Notes: a model not told the origin generated them from the sequence alone. Shown: positions 19,602 to 28,926, numbered from the stretch's first letter. The stretch: 64,000 bases of DNA from Fibrobacter sp. (GCA_012728995.1 JAAYEB010000330.1:1-64000), one strand, 5' to 3'. Numbers and translations are program-made.

Positions 19602-21116
19602 TCAGTTAATCATGATCCGAGATGATCTTCCATAAATCCTTGAATATTCAGCCAGTTTTTGTATCTGTATACGACTCAACTGTTCTTGTGACACTCTCCA
19701 TTCCCAATTTCCTTGAGGTACAGCAGGCTGATTCATCCTGCTGGCTGAATCAAGCATGAGTATATCCTGAAGCGGGATAATTGCTATATCAGCAACTGAA
19801 CTTTGTGCAAGCCGAATTAATTCCCATACGACTTCTTGATCTGAACATGAACCACCAATATACTGGTATAAACGTTCGATTTCATCTTTGCCAGCTTCAT
19901 TCTGAAGCCATCCAAGCGTAGTATTATTATCGTGTGTTCCTGTATATACTACACAATTACGTTCATAATTATGAGGTAAATAGGGATTTTCCGGATTATC
20001 TTCACCAAATGCAAAATGCAGTACTTTCATTCCTGGTAATCCATAATGTGATTTAACCTCAACCACATCAGGAGTAATAATACCCAGATCTTCAGCAATA
20101 ACAGGAAATCCAGGGAAATATTTGATCAAGGTATCAATAAAATTCCTTACCGGAACATCATTCCATTTGCCATTAATTGCAGTTTTTTCTCCTGCCGGAA
20201 TTTCCCAATACTGAACCAAACCCCTGAAATGATCAATTCTCACGATATCAAATCTCGAAAACATTATGCTCATTCGCTGAATCCACCACTTGAAATCTGT
20301 TTTAAGCAAGGCATCCCATGAATAAACCGGATTATTCCAGAGCTGGCCTGTTGAACTGAAGTAATCCGGGGGAACACCCGAAACACCACTGGGCTCTCCA
20401 TCTTCATTTAATTTGAACAGGTTTCGATTAACCCATACATCAGAACTCTCAAAACTGACATATATAGGAATATCTCCTATAACAGTTATTCCTCTACTCA
20501 TACAATACTGTTTCAGTTTTATCCACTGTTTAAAAAAGATATATTGCAGGAATTTTTCCTGCCTAAGTGCATCTGCTTCTATGGATGCTACAGCGGTTAG
20601 TTCTGTTACATCCCGACTTTTCAGCATCATAGGCCACTTATTCCAGGCTAAGGTTCCCAAGCGTTTTCCTATAACCATGAATAATGCGTAATCATCAAGC
20701 CAAAATGATTGTTGGGAACAAAAATTTTCATAATGCTCATCTGTTCCTGAACCAATCCAGTTCTTGCAAGCTTTTTCTAGAACAGAATATTTGTAACTGC
20801 GAACAGCGTCATAATCGACTCTGTTTGTCGGGAATTTTATATTATGCTCAATATCATGTTTACTTAATAATCCATCATCAACCAGAGAATGCAAACTGAT
20901 TAATAGAGGATTACCTGCAAAAGCCGAACTGCTGAAATAAGGTGATTCGCCATTATCTGCATTACTTGGATTAAGCGGAAGTACCTGCCAGTATTTTTGA
21001 CCGGAATTACAAAGCATGTCAACAAAATGATATGCATTTAACCCCAAATCCCCAATCCCCTCATTTGAGGGCAGAGATGTAATATGTAATAGAACGCCAC
21101 TGCCACGATCAAACAT
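19602..21116 (-). CDS. malQ: 4-alpha-glucanotransferase (amylomaltase)
   Basis: 504 residues, normal for bacterial GH77. It transfers maltodextrin segments between glucans in the cytoplasm. Seen motifs: SGVLLHITSLPS at the N-terminus, PLNPSNADNGESPYFSSSAFAGNP, the nucleophile region FDIVRIDHFRG, the general-acid EDLG and the VYTGTHDNNTTLGW block. AGAGG stands before the ATG. The treS-maltokinase gene ends 18 bp upstream on the same strand, so both form an operon for glycogen/maltose/trehalose metabolism. It converges on the outer-membrane protein gene. Confidence 0.96.
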   Translation of the reverse strand: MFDRGSGVLLHITSLPSNEGIGDLGLNAYHFVDMLCNSGQKYWQVLPLNPSNADNGESPYFSSSAFAGNPLLISLHSLVDDGLLSKHDIEHNIKFPTNRVDYDAVRSYKYSVLEKACKNWIGSGTDEHYENFCSQQSFWLDDYALFMVIGKRLGTLAWNKWPMMLKSRDVTELTAVASIEADALRQEKFLQYIFFKQWIKLKQYCMSRGITVIGDIPIYVSFESSDVWVNRNLFKLNEDGEPSGVSGVPPDYFSSTGQLWNNPVYSWDALLKTDFKWWIQRMSIMFSRFDIVRIDHFRGLVQYWEIPAGEKTAINGKWNDVPVRNFIDTLIKYFPGFPVIAEDLGIITPDVVEVKSHYGLPGMKVLHFAFGEDNPENPYLPHNYERNCVVYTGTHDNNTTLGWLQNEAGKDEIERLYQYIGGSCSDQEVVWELIRLAQSSVADIAIIPLQDILMLDSASRMNQPAVPQGNWEWRVSQEQLSRIQIQKLAEYSRIYGRSSRIMIN

Positions 21117-21134
21117 AAAAAATATCCTCTTTCC

Positions 21135-24100
21135 CTAATTCAAATTAAATTTCTCTGTAATATTGTTATCCAAAGCTGTTTTTACAGCCCTCGCTGCAAT
21201 AATTAAGTTGTCCCCTGGATTTTCAAGTTCTGTTTCCAGATCTGTCAGTCCCTGTTCCAGAAAATAATTCCTCAACAAACCGGGAATTTTGGTAAGATCA
21301 AATGGTTGCCTTGACTCCAAAGAAAATGTTGTGTCATAAGCTTTTAGAAAAACTGTAACTGCAGTTAAAAACCATAAATCTGCCCATTTTTCAAGAGATT
21401 TGACAGAAGCAGATGACACTGCAAGCGATTGGTATAAAGCTGTTGCTACAGCCTTGTGAAAAGAGTTTACTATTCCGGCCACATCCCTTAAAGGAGAACG
21501 CTTCAGGCGACGTTCGCTCAATGCTGAACCTGAAGGCCCTCTGAAATCTTTTATAACAAAATCATTACCTATGTTCAGAAATTGATTCAGATGACAATTA
21601 CCATGTATCCGCGTTTTTAAAATGGACAGATCCATATTAAGAATCGTTCCGAAAATATCAAGTATTCTTTGTTCACTTGAAATTACTGGTTTTGCATATT
21701 CAGACAAGTACACAGGCAATTGATCAATCTGCCTTCGAAGACCGGAAATAACTCTACGAGCTTTGGTTCTCATAGACTGGTAAAGTGACCTCTGATATAA
21801 TTTTGTAAACGATTCAGGTTCAAAGTCTTCATTGTCATCAACCAGGAGAAAAGCGAAGTGCATTTTTGCTGTCTTTATACCGATTTTTTGAACCATATCG
21901 GTAAAAGCACCTAATGCAATTGATGATGAATTTGTTGTTGTAAACAGTCTGTTCAATTCATTTATATCATCACCAATGCTCTCATTCAAACCTTTTGATA
22001 ATATTTCTTCCAGAAATTTGATAGCTGAATCCAGTGCAAGATTCCATGCTGTTCCAGTATTTTTAACATAGGAATTCATGACACCCAGAACACTGATTTG
22101 AGAGCCATTGCGATACTGAACAGCACCCATAAAAAGAGGTGACGGAGTTAAAACAGCCTGTTCAGAAAGAAACTTCCCCACTTCGACATCAGACCTTATC
22201 CCTTCTTCAAGTCTGCGATATAACCGGAAATGAAAATCTGTACCATACTGAAACGATGTACTCAATGCTCCTGATTTAAGAATATTTACTCCAAATGGTA
22301 CAAATTTCCTGAGACCACGAGGAAGCATTGCTCCGGAATAACCTTCTATTACTCCCTGCTGACCACTTAATTTACGAGGCGTAGACACTAATTTCAAAAA
22401 TGCAGTATGCAGTTTACTACTGAAAGCACAGTCATATAGAAATCCTTCTGTAGTACCAGTTAATCTCGCCATAATCATACCCGTATTTCCCCTTACAGCT
22501 TCTTTTATCATTTCGCATGAACAAACTGACAAAGGAAGCATTACAGTATCGGATATACCCTGTATATATGTCACACTGATAATCAGAATTACAATGTCAG
22601 TTTCACCATTTATTTTAATCAAATCCAGAATACGGGTTTCCTTGACAGGAAGTTTTCTGCACCCGGCCGTTTTCCTTACCTGAAGATAACCCGGGAGAAT
22701 ATGTTCTTCTATCATATCCCTGTTTGTACCTTCAAAAAGACCTGTCCATACATTATGAACACACAATTCCGGTATTTCAAAACTGGTTCGATGACTTTCA
22801 AGATTTTCTACTTTTTCCAGGTAAAGCCAAAAATAATCATGGAAACCCATTGTAAGTATATATGGTGTTTCCTGAATCTGAGGGAAATGATTATCACTAA
22901 ATATATCCTTGGGTACATATCCCGCATATTTTAACAAGTCAAGAGAAACCGACTGTGAAAATCTTGACAGGTTAACAGCAATCAGAATTATCTCATTCCC
23001 ATAACTCCTTACGAATGTCAGAATACTTGCATTATCAGATTTTATAAATTCCATTTCCCCTCTTGCAAACGCCTTATACTTCTTTCTCATTGCGATTACC
23101 CGTTTCATCCACCATAGCATTGAAGAAGTATTTTGCTGTTGAGTTTCAACATTTAACGCTTCAAAATGGTATTCAGAATCTATAATGACCGGCAAAAAAA
23201 GTTTATGAGGATTTGCTGTTGAAAAACCGGCATTGCGATCAGCATTCCAATGCATAGGTGTACGGACACCGTTTCTGTCGCCTAAATAGTGATTATCTCC
23301 CATTCCTATTTCATCACCATAATAAATGATCGGCGTTCCAGGAAGAGAGAAAAGTAAAATATTCATAATTTCCATTCGCCTTCGACTGTTACGCAACAAA
23401 GGTGCTAAACGCCGCCTGATACCCAGATTTATTCGTGCACTCTGATCATGAGCATAATATCGATACATATAATCCCGCTCTTCATCAGTAACCATCTCAA
23501 GCGTAAGCTCATCATGATTTCTAAGAAAAATTGCCCATTGACAGTTATCTGGTATTCGCGGAGTCTGCTCCAGAATGTCAACCAGTGGAAACCAGTCTTC
23601 CATCTGAAGTGCCATAAACATTCGCGGCATTAAAGGAAAATGAAAAGCCATGTGACAAATATTGCCACTACCAAAATATGCAGTTGAATCCTCAGGCCAC
23701 TGATTGGCTTCTGCCAACAGAACCCTGTTTTCATAATTTTCATCAATATAAGATCTGAGTTTCTGAAGAAATTTGTAGGTTTCGGGGAGATTCTCACACA
23801 TTGTCCCTTCTTTTTCATACAGGTACGGTACAGCATCAAGTCGCATACCATCAACTCCCATTCCCATCCAGAAATCAATTATACTGAATATTTCCCGATG
23901 AACGAGTGGGTTTTCAAAATTAAGGTCTGGTTGATGAGAATAAAACCTATGCCAGTAGTAAGCCTTGGCAACAGGATCCCACGTCCAGTTAGAAGACTCA
24001 AAATCCTTAAAAATTATTCTGGCTTTTTTATACCGATCGGGTGTATCACTCCATACATAATAATCCCGCTCTGGTGAGCCCGGTGAAGAACGTTTTGAAC

Positions 24101-24461
24101 GCTTGAACCAAAAATGCTGATCTGAAGTATGATTTATGACAAGCTCTGTAATAATCTTCAAACCTCTCTTGTGTGCTTCTCTTAAAAACTGTCTGAAATC
24201 TTTCAATGTTCCATAAGAAGGATGTATACCCATATAATCGCTGATATCATATCCGTCATCCCGAAGCGGAGAGGGATAAAAAGGAAGGAGCCAAACAGCT
24301 GTTACGCCTAGATCTTCTAAATATCCCAATTGCTGTGTCAAACCAGGAAAATCACCAATACCATCACCATTACTGTCTTTAAATGATTTTACATTTAACT
24401 GATAAATCAGTGCATCTTTATACCAGAGAATATCACTTTTCAGGCGGCTCTTTTCTATCAT
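21135..24461 (-). CDS. treS: Trehalose synthase / maltokinase fusion
   Basis: 1108 residues. Residues ~1-560 are a GH13 trehalose synthase (maltose to trehalose isomerase): Asp209 in GMRLDAVP is the nucleophile, Glu251 in LLAEAN the acid/base, Asp317 in RNHDEL the third carboxylate. Residues ~640-1100 are a maltokinase domain, which normally makes maltose 1-phosphate from ATP. Its catalytic loop reads RIHGNCHLNQF, with Asn955 where the kinase aspartate (HGDxHxGQ) is expected, and the following DFEGEP is DFRGPS, so kinase activity is doubtful. Start is the ATG at 24461 with GAAGGA. First gene of the malQ operon; a CRP-like site lies 365 bp upstream. Confidence 0.93.
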   Translation of the reverse strand: MIEKSRLKSDILWYKDALIYQLNVKSFKDSNGDGIGDFPGLTQQLGYLEDLGVTAVWLLPFYPSPLRDDGYDISDYMGIHPSYGTLKDFRQFLREAHKRGLKIITELVINHTSDQHFWFKRSKRSSPGSPERDYYVWSDTPDRYKKARIIFKDFESSNWTWDPVAKAYYWHRFYSHQPDLNFENPLVHREIFSIIDFWMGMGVDGMRLDAVPYLYEKEGTMCENLPETYKFLQKLRSYIDENYENRVLLAEANQWPEDSTAYFGSGNICHMAFHFPLMPRMFMALQMEDWFPLVDILEQTPRIPDNCQWAIFLRNHDELTLEMVTDEERDYMYRYYAHDQSARINLGIRRRLAPLLRNSRRRMEIMNILLFSLPGTPIIYYGDEIGMGDNHYLGDRNGVRTPMHWNADRNAGFSTANPHKLFLPVIIDSEYHFEALNVETQQQNTSSMLWWMKRVIAMRKKYKAFARGEMEFIKSDNASILTFVRSYGNEIILIAVNLSRFSQSVSLDLLKYAGYVPKDIFSDNHFPQIQETPYILTMGFHDYFWLYLEKVENLESHRTSFEIPELCVHNVWTGLFEGTNRDMIEEHILPGYLQVRKTAGCRKLPVKETRILDLIKINGETDIVILIISVTYIQGISDTVMLPLSVCSCEMIKEAVRGNTGMIMARLTGTTEGFLYDCAFSSKLHTAFLKLVSTPRKLSGQQGVIEGYSGAMLPRGLRKFVPFGVNILKSGALSTSFQYGTDFHFRLYRRLEEGIRSDVEVGKFLSEQAVLTPSPLFMGAVQYRNGSQISVLGVMNSYVKNTGTAWNLALDSAIKFLEEILSKGLNESIGDDINELNRLFTTTNSSSIALGAFTDMVQKIGIKTAKMHFAFLLVDDNEDFEPESFTKLYQRSLYQSMRTKARRVISGLRRQIDQLPVYLSEYAKPVISSEQRILDIFGTILNMDLSILKTRIHGNCHLNQFLNIGNDFVIKDFRGPSGSALSERRLKRSPLRDVAGIVNSFHKAVATALYQSLAVSSASVKSLEKWADLWFLTAVTVFLKAYDTTFSLESRQPFDLTKIPGLLRNYFLEQGLTDLETELENPGDNLIIAARAVKTALDNNITEKFNLN

Positions 24462-24824
24462 CCGGATTCCTTCTAATTTCTGAAAATTGCATTGGCTTGT
24501 ATATCAAATTTTTATGAAGACAAATATAAAACCTGATTTCCATTATCTTCAAAATGAAATCAAATAATCGCATGATTATAAAACTTTAATATAAGTATGA
24601 TTTTCTTTCAAACAATTTCTGCCTGAATAACAGCCACTAATTGGGCAATTCTGCTTTTTTTATAAAATCTGCGTGTCTTAACCCAATGCATACCAGAAAA
24701 AGACCTGGTTTAAAGTAATCATTACTATTTCGATTTTTAAAAACACTGATATCAGAATACCCAATTGAAATTACAACCCTGCTTTAACTAAACCTTATAC
24801 ATAAAATTATCAGTTTTTTTAAAC

Positions 24825-24846
24825 AAATGTGATCTCTGTCACATTC
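24825..24846. promoter_or_regulatory. CRP/FNR-family operator, near-perfect consensus
   Basis: The half-sites TGTGA and TCACA are exact and separated by six bases (24828-24843), flanked by AAA and TTC, so 18 or more of 22 positions match the E. coli CRP consensus. It could act on treS-malQ (start 365 bp away on the minus strand) or on a short plus-strand transcript that ends at the hairpin at 24914-24950; a TAGAAT box lies at 24880-24885. The binding protein is not in this window. Confidence 0.6.
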
Positions 24847-24913
24847 GCGGAATCCAAAATGATGTAACTTATTATCGAATAGAATGAATGTGCGCTTTCT
24901 TTTCACTCAATGG

Positions 24914-24950
24914 TAGAAAAACAGGAGTGCTTTAGCACTCCTGTTTTCTA
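24914..24950. terminator. Strong bidirectional terminator hairpin
   Basis: Thirteen perfect base pairs: AAAACAGGAGTGC (24918-24930), loop TTTA, GCACTCCTGTTTT (24935-24947). T-rich tracts follow on both strands. No protein gene on either strand ends near it: the nearest is 655 bp away on the minus strand. It may end a small RNA. Confidence 0.75.
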
Positions 24951-25239
24951 AAAATCAAACAGCAACGATTTCAACATTTTACCTTTACAGCTTTTGATTA
25001 TATCCGATACATTAAGATTAAACATAATTTGATTGCAGAATTGATTTGTCAAATTGCACCCAAAATCCACCTATATATCCGTTCTGATTAATAAATACAA
25101 AATACGGATAACCTCACTGATATCTTATCAGAAAAATCAGATTAAAACACTGGTAAACTTATTGGGAAAATCTACATATAAATACCAGATGATTAATTAA
25201 ATGCCTGTGCTCAGATTCATCGGAGAATAAATTGCAAAA

Positions 25240-25545
25240 GTGAACACTAACTGCGGGAAATATTTCAGGTCAGTGTTGGTCGTTTTGCCATGCAGGCTGT
25301 CCAGCGATGCTGCCCATGATACGGTATCGCCAAAAAACAATGTACCGAGATATCACATAGGAGCTGTGCCAAGATAATTACCCTGTTGGTCGGGAGATAT
25401 AACAATGTAGAAAAAACTCACAAGTCCCTTGATAACGCAGACGACTGCGAAAAAATGACTTCAGCCCGATAACGTATCGTGAGTTCAACCATCCCAAAAG
25501 AAATATTAATGTTCAAATAAACTCAAAAACCAACATTCTGTAACA
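25240..25545 (+). pseudogene. Possible decayed small exported-protein gene
   Basis: From a GTG at 25240 a protein-like frame runs (KYFRSVLVVLPCRLSSDAAH, a lipoprotein-like start), but keeping it open needs a one-base shift near the A6 run at 25332-25337 and another near the A6 run at 25450-25455. It then ends at about 25545. With both corrected the product would be ~100 residues. Minus-strand frames are also partly open here and short hairpins are present (25436-25449, 25467-25479), so a structured RNA or chance remains possible. No good ribosome site. Confidence 0.25.
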
Positions 25546-25605
25546 AAAAGAGTCTGAAAGCTTGCTCACTGTTTATTCTGCACAGATTTGACAGATATTC
25601 ATTTT

Positions 25606-27447
25606 TCAGTTACTTTTACAGCAACGGAATCCGGTTTGTGGTTTAGCTCCCCCCCCCACTCCTGGCGATACTGTCTGACACTTTGAATATGGACCACCCA
25701 TGAGTACTGGTTCACCTTTTGAATCAGACACCCACTCAAAAATATTACCTACCATATCATAACCACCAAATTTACTTACACAATTAACTCTGCTTCCAGA
25801 AGTTTCAAGCAGGGAAGCACCGTTTTGATTACATTTATGCTCATCCATATTCCAGCCATAAGGATAGGTATACCCTTCCATACCACTGCATGCCCATTGC
25901 CATTCTTCGACTGTACAGATCCGTTTACCCTGTTTTTCGCACAATTCTTTTGCCTGTTGATAAGATACTGATCCTTTAACCATCTCACCTTTGCGATTAG
26001 GATATTCATAACGATCTACACATACCTTGAAGAATGGTCTTTTTGTTTTTCCGGGAGGCATGTCTACTAAAAACATATCGTCAGGACAAAACAGAGGTTT
26101 TGCATATCTTTTTATTGGTTCTTCGAAGCCTTGTGTCGAGTGTTTAATAACTCTGTTAATTTGTGACCGGTTAAATACCTCCTCTTCGCCACTGCGATTT
26201 TTAAAAAACACTTCATCACCTTGCTCTTTAACAATTTTCCCTTCAACAATCTTATTTTTTGGTGTCTCTGCTTGCTCATCATTTTCAGTGACTTTTAAAT
26301 ACAATGTATCGAATGGTCCCTGATATTTATCTTTCTTTTTACTCTGTTCACCAGATTGTTTTATTAGTTCTACCTGGCTTATAACAGATCGCTGAATCGG
26401 AATAATAGATCCTTCAATATCAAGATTGAGTTCCATATTATTTATTTTGACCAGTTTTCCCTTAAAAACCGAACCGTTTGTGATAGTTATTTCCACTAAT
26501 GTTTTGTTTACCTGCAATCCCTGTAACTCTTCAAAAGATATAGTTTCAACTTCAGCAGCTTCTTTTTCTGATTTTATTTTTTTCATTGTCTTTTTTGGAG
26601 CAGGTTCAATTAATTCATAACTTGAAATGATTGAATGGTTGAAAGTATATGGTTTTCCCTCAATTGTTTCCAATATCAAAGAGGTATCATCCAGAAATTC
26701 TATAATCCCGGTTAACTCATCACCTGTTATCAATTTCATTCTGTATTTTGCTTTAAACTGGATTTCAGAAAATTTCTGGCCACTTTCAATAGTTATAGCA
26801 GGTGCAGCAAAATTCAATTTTTCTGAAGATTCCAATAATTGACTTCCCTCTTCATTCCACCACGAAACCCACTCCTCTTTTGCATTACCGAATGTTTTCC
26901 CTGTTATGCGGGATAAGGCACAAGAACCAATATTCAGAGTAAAAGTAATTATAACATTTTTCGGATCACGGATTCCAGACCGGCTACCTTCAAGCGGAAT
27001 TTCCTGAAACCGGGTTTCAACAAAATGTTCACATAAAGACATCGAATTATAATCAAGGAAAGGAGATGAAAGAATAAACTTATTTTTTTCGTTTGTTATG
27101 TACGTCTGAAGCCAGTCGTCGTAAGAACCTTCTCCTGAATACTTTACGTTCCTTACTTCTGCAACATGAATCGCTTTTGGAAACTTTTCCATAAGAACAG
27201 GCACAGAAGCTGAAGCTGCAAGACCAATTGTTCCTAATTTAATGGCTGCATTGTAAGAACCGGAAACCACTTCTTTCGATTCTTGTGATGGCAGTTGTTG
27301 CCCGTTTCGCGTAAAGTATGAATATGCTTCGGGTGAATAATAAACAGAGGGGCCTTCCTTGATTTTATTAATCAAAACAGAAATCTGTTCATCAGCAAAA
27401 CCTGTTGATATCAAAAACAGAAATATAGTAATACCTTTGATTCGCAT
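25606..27447 (-). CDS. Exported multi-domain protein with C-terminal FGE-sulfatase (SUMF1) fold
   Basis: About 613 residues from the ATG at 27447, which has a GGAGG site and a signal peptide (GITIFLFLISTGFADE); a longer frame to 27549 is open but not needed. Residues ~25-200 look helical (possible HEAT-like). Around 235-290, 330-375 and 410-450 there are three similar SH3-like small beta repeats (TGDELTGIIEFLDDTSLILE, TNGSVFKGKLVKINNMELNL, EGKIVKEQGDEVFFKNRSGE). The last ~150 residues are an FGE-sulfatase domain (VDMPPGKTKRPFFKVCVDRYEYPN, WQWACSGMEG, GNIFEWVSD, TGFRCC). The catalytic cysteine pair of true FGE is not evident, so it is more likely a binding or structural use of the fold. Confidence 0.75.
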   Translation of the reverse strand: MRIKGITIFLFLISTGFADEQISVLINKIKEGPSVYYSPEAYSYFTRNGQQLPSQESKEVVSGSYNAAIKLGTIGLAASASVPVLMEKFPKAIHVAEVRNVKYSGEGSYDDWLQTYITNEKNKFILSSPFLDYNSMSLCEHFVETRFQEIPLEGSRSGIRDPKNVIITFTLNIGSCALSRITGKTFGNAKEEWVSWWNEEGSQLLESSEKLNFAAPAITIESGQKFSEIQFKAKYRMKLITGDELTGIIEFLDDTSLILETIEGKPYTFNHSIISSYELIEPAPKKTMKKIKSEKEAAEVETISFEELQGLQVNKTLVEITITNGSVFKGKLVKINNMELNLDIEGSIIPIQRSVISQVELIKQSGEQSKKKDKYQGPFDTLYLKVTENDEQAETPKNKIVEGKIVKEQGDEVFFKNRSGEEEVFNRSQINRVIKHSTQGFEEPIKRYAKPLFCPDDMFLVDMPPGKTKRPFFKVCVDRYEYPNRKGEMVKGSVSYQQAKELCEKQGKRICTVEEWQWACSGMEGYTYPYGWNMDEHKCNQNGASLLETSGSRVNCVSKFGGYDMVGNIFEWVSDSKGEPVLMGGPYSKCQTVSPGVGGGAKPQTGFRCCKSN

Positions 27448-27862
27448 CCCTCTCCTCCAATAATTCAATCGTTTTGATAACCCGGATAACATGTTTCTCA
27501 GTGGGCATTTGCGCTGGGATGATAGATCTTGAGGAAATCTGACATGCAAAAAATTGAGTAAACCTGCTTACTTTACCAATTCACAATCTGATAATTGCTT
27601 TTGCAATAACGAATTCTTACAGCAACATACATCTCAGCGCAACTGAGAAATCGTTACTATTCAGGATTAAATATAGTATAATATAACAGGATAGCGGCCA
27701 TGTGGGCAAATCTAATTATTTTTCGATCCATTTTTCTAATCGAATAACACAATAAAAACTATAATTTTGTCGAATTATATATGGGAGAATATAAAGTTTT
27801 CCGTAGAATAAGCCGAAAATATATAATAAACAGTTCTTCAGAACCTGCACCAGGGGGTTTTT
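27448..27862. other. Upstream region, nothing further seen
   Basis: About 415 bp, AT-rich, divergent promoter region between the FGE-domain gene and the small gene at 27863. No RNA gene or repeat recognised. Confidence 0.4.
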
Positions 27863-28024
27863 ATGATGCATCAAAGAGCGGAACCATTTGTTACCCTCGA
27901 TGACCGCCCCGACAGGGATACCATCATAGAAAAAGACGAAATACTCAGTCTCATAATAGATATCGAGGTTATGTCTACAGAAAAATTCTATGAAAAATAT
28001 TTTGCTTCTGATAATGGAAGGTAG
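27863..28024 (+). CDS. Small acidic protein, 53 residues
   Basis: An ATG at 27863 follows an AGGGGG ribosome site by five bases, and the frame stops with TAG at 28022-28024. The product is acidic with clustered charge (DDRPDRDTIIEKDE) and an Ile/Leu stretch (ILSLIIDIEV), followed by FYEKYFA. It has no signal peptide, Cys or recognised family. A hairpin with a T-run (28131-28153) lies 107 bp downstream and could end its transcript. It is isolated between divergent genes. The strong ribosome site and compact layout favour a real gene. Confidence 0.55.
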   Translation: MMHQRAEPFVTLDDRPDRDTIIEKDEILSLIIDIEVMSTEKFYEKYFASDNGR

Positions 28025-28130
28025 TTTACCCTGATACCTGAAGGGGCAGGATCGGGCGCAAAGAAAAGTTCATATATTTAGAGTTCTTCGAGCCGGTTTT
28101 TTAAGTCGGCCTGAAAAACTTAAAAGTGAA

Positions 28131-28153
28131 AACAGGCTTTGTGCCCGTTTTTT
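28131..28153 (+). terminator. Probable Rho-independent terminator
   Basis: AACAGGC (28131-28137), loop TTTGT, GCCCGTT (28143-28149) with one mismatch, then a T-run to 28153. It fits as the end of the transcript of the 53-residue gene. Confidence 0.45.
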
Positions 28154-28266
28154 AATATCTAAACCGATCTCTGGTATACGATAATTAATCTGATTGTGAT
28201 CTTTTTCTAATATTTCACCCGAAATACACAAACAACATATTAACCTAAACAGCAACAACCCCTTGG

Positions 28267-28926
28267 CTAGTCTTTTACAAACATTATCATTATGAGTTCA
28301 TTCATGTTTGTCTGGCCGTATAAAACATAATCTTCAAAACAAACGAAACCCTTTCTTACGCCAAATGCAGCTCTAGCAGGCTCATCAATTGATCGTCTCT
28401 GTTTAGGTATATAGCTGGATAATAAATTAAACTCAATAGCCCCAATCAGCTACTTCAAAAAAGCCATTGATCAAGAAGAATTTCTCTACATATTTTTGGC
28501 AATTCAGTATTTTTTCCTGAGAATTTGTACATTTATCCATAAACTGTTCAAAAACTCCAAAAAAGGTTTGTATTTCCCGGACTCCTGGATAAAGCTCTAT
28601 TACTGGCAGATTAGTTTTTATTCTTTTAACCCTGAAATTCTCTTGATTATCTCTTGCTCTTGTTCAATTTTTGTTGCTAAAGCAGATAATTCATCAATAT
28701 ATTTATCTATTTTCTGAATGTGTACAGCTAATTTGTCTGGTTCCGGATGCCTTGGTAACATCTGCTCTTCTGAGGGTGTTTGTTCACTACGTTGTCTAAA
28801 AGGAGCAACATGCTCTAACTCTGCATCAGGAATCACTTTAATTCCCTGTTCAAATTCTGGTACCGGATAACTTTCAGATGGTATATCGTTGGAAGCTCTT
28901 TTTCTTTTGCTGCGATTGATTATCAT
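28267..28926 (-). pseudogene. Broken gene with two compensating frameshifts
   Basis: A GGAGG site precedes the ATG at 28926. The first 102 codons (basic start NRSKRKR, then Pro/Glu-rich linker, then a helical HIQKIDKYIDEL...KIEQEQEI stretch) end at TAA at 28618-28620. A clearly protein-like stretch continues one frame over (LPVIELYPGVREIQTFFG ... FFEVADWGY, stop at 28433) and then returns to the first frame (SSYIPKQRRSIDEPARAAFG ... IMFVKD, TAG at 28267-28269). The shifts fall at T-rich and CCCC runs near 28611-28625 and 28440-28443. Corrected, the protein would be ~218 residues. It is a recent pseudogene or a sequencing error at homopolymers. Family not recognised. Confidence 0.6.

Larger units (their letters stand above)
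24462..25605. other. 1.1 kb gene-poor region with CRP-like site, hairpin and decayed sequence
   Basis: The left part is AT-rich. Within it lie a near-consensus CRP-type site (24825-24846) and a strong hairpin (24914-24950). A G+C-richer island at about 25210-25545 shows protein-like composition broken by frameshifts (separate entry). No tRNA, rRNA or standard RNA gene was recognised. Confidence 0.5.
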
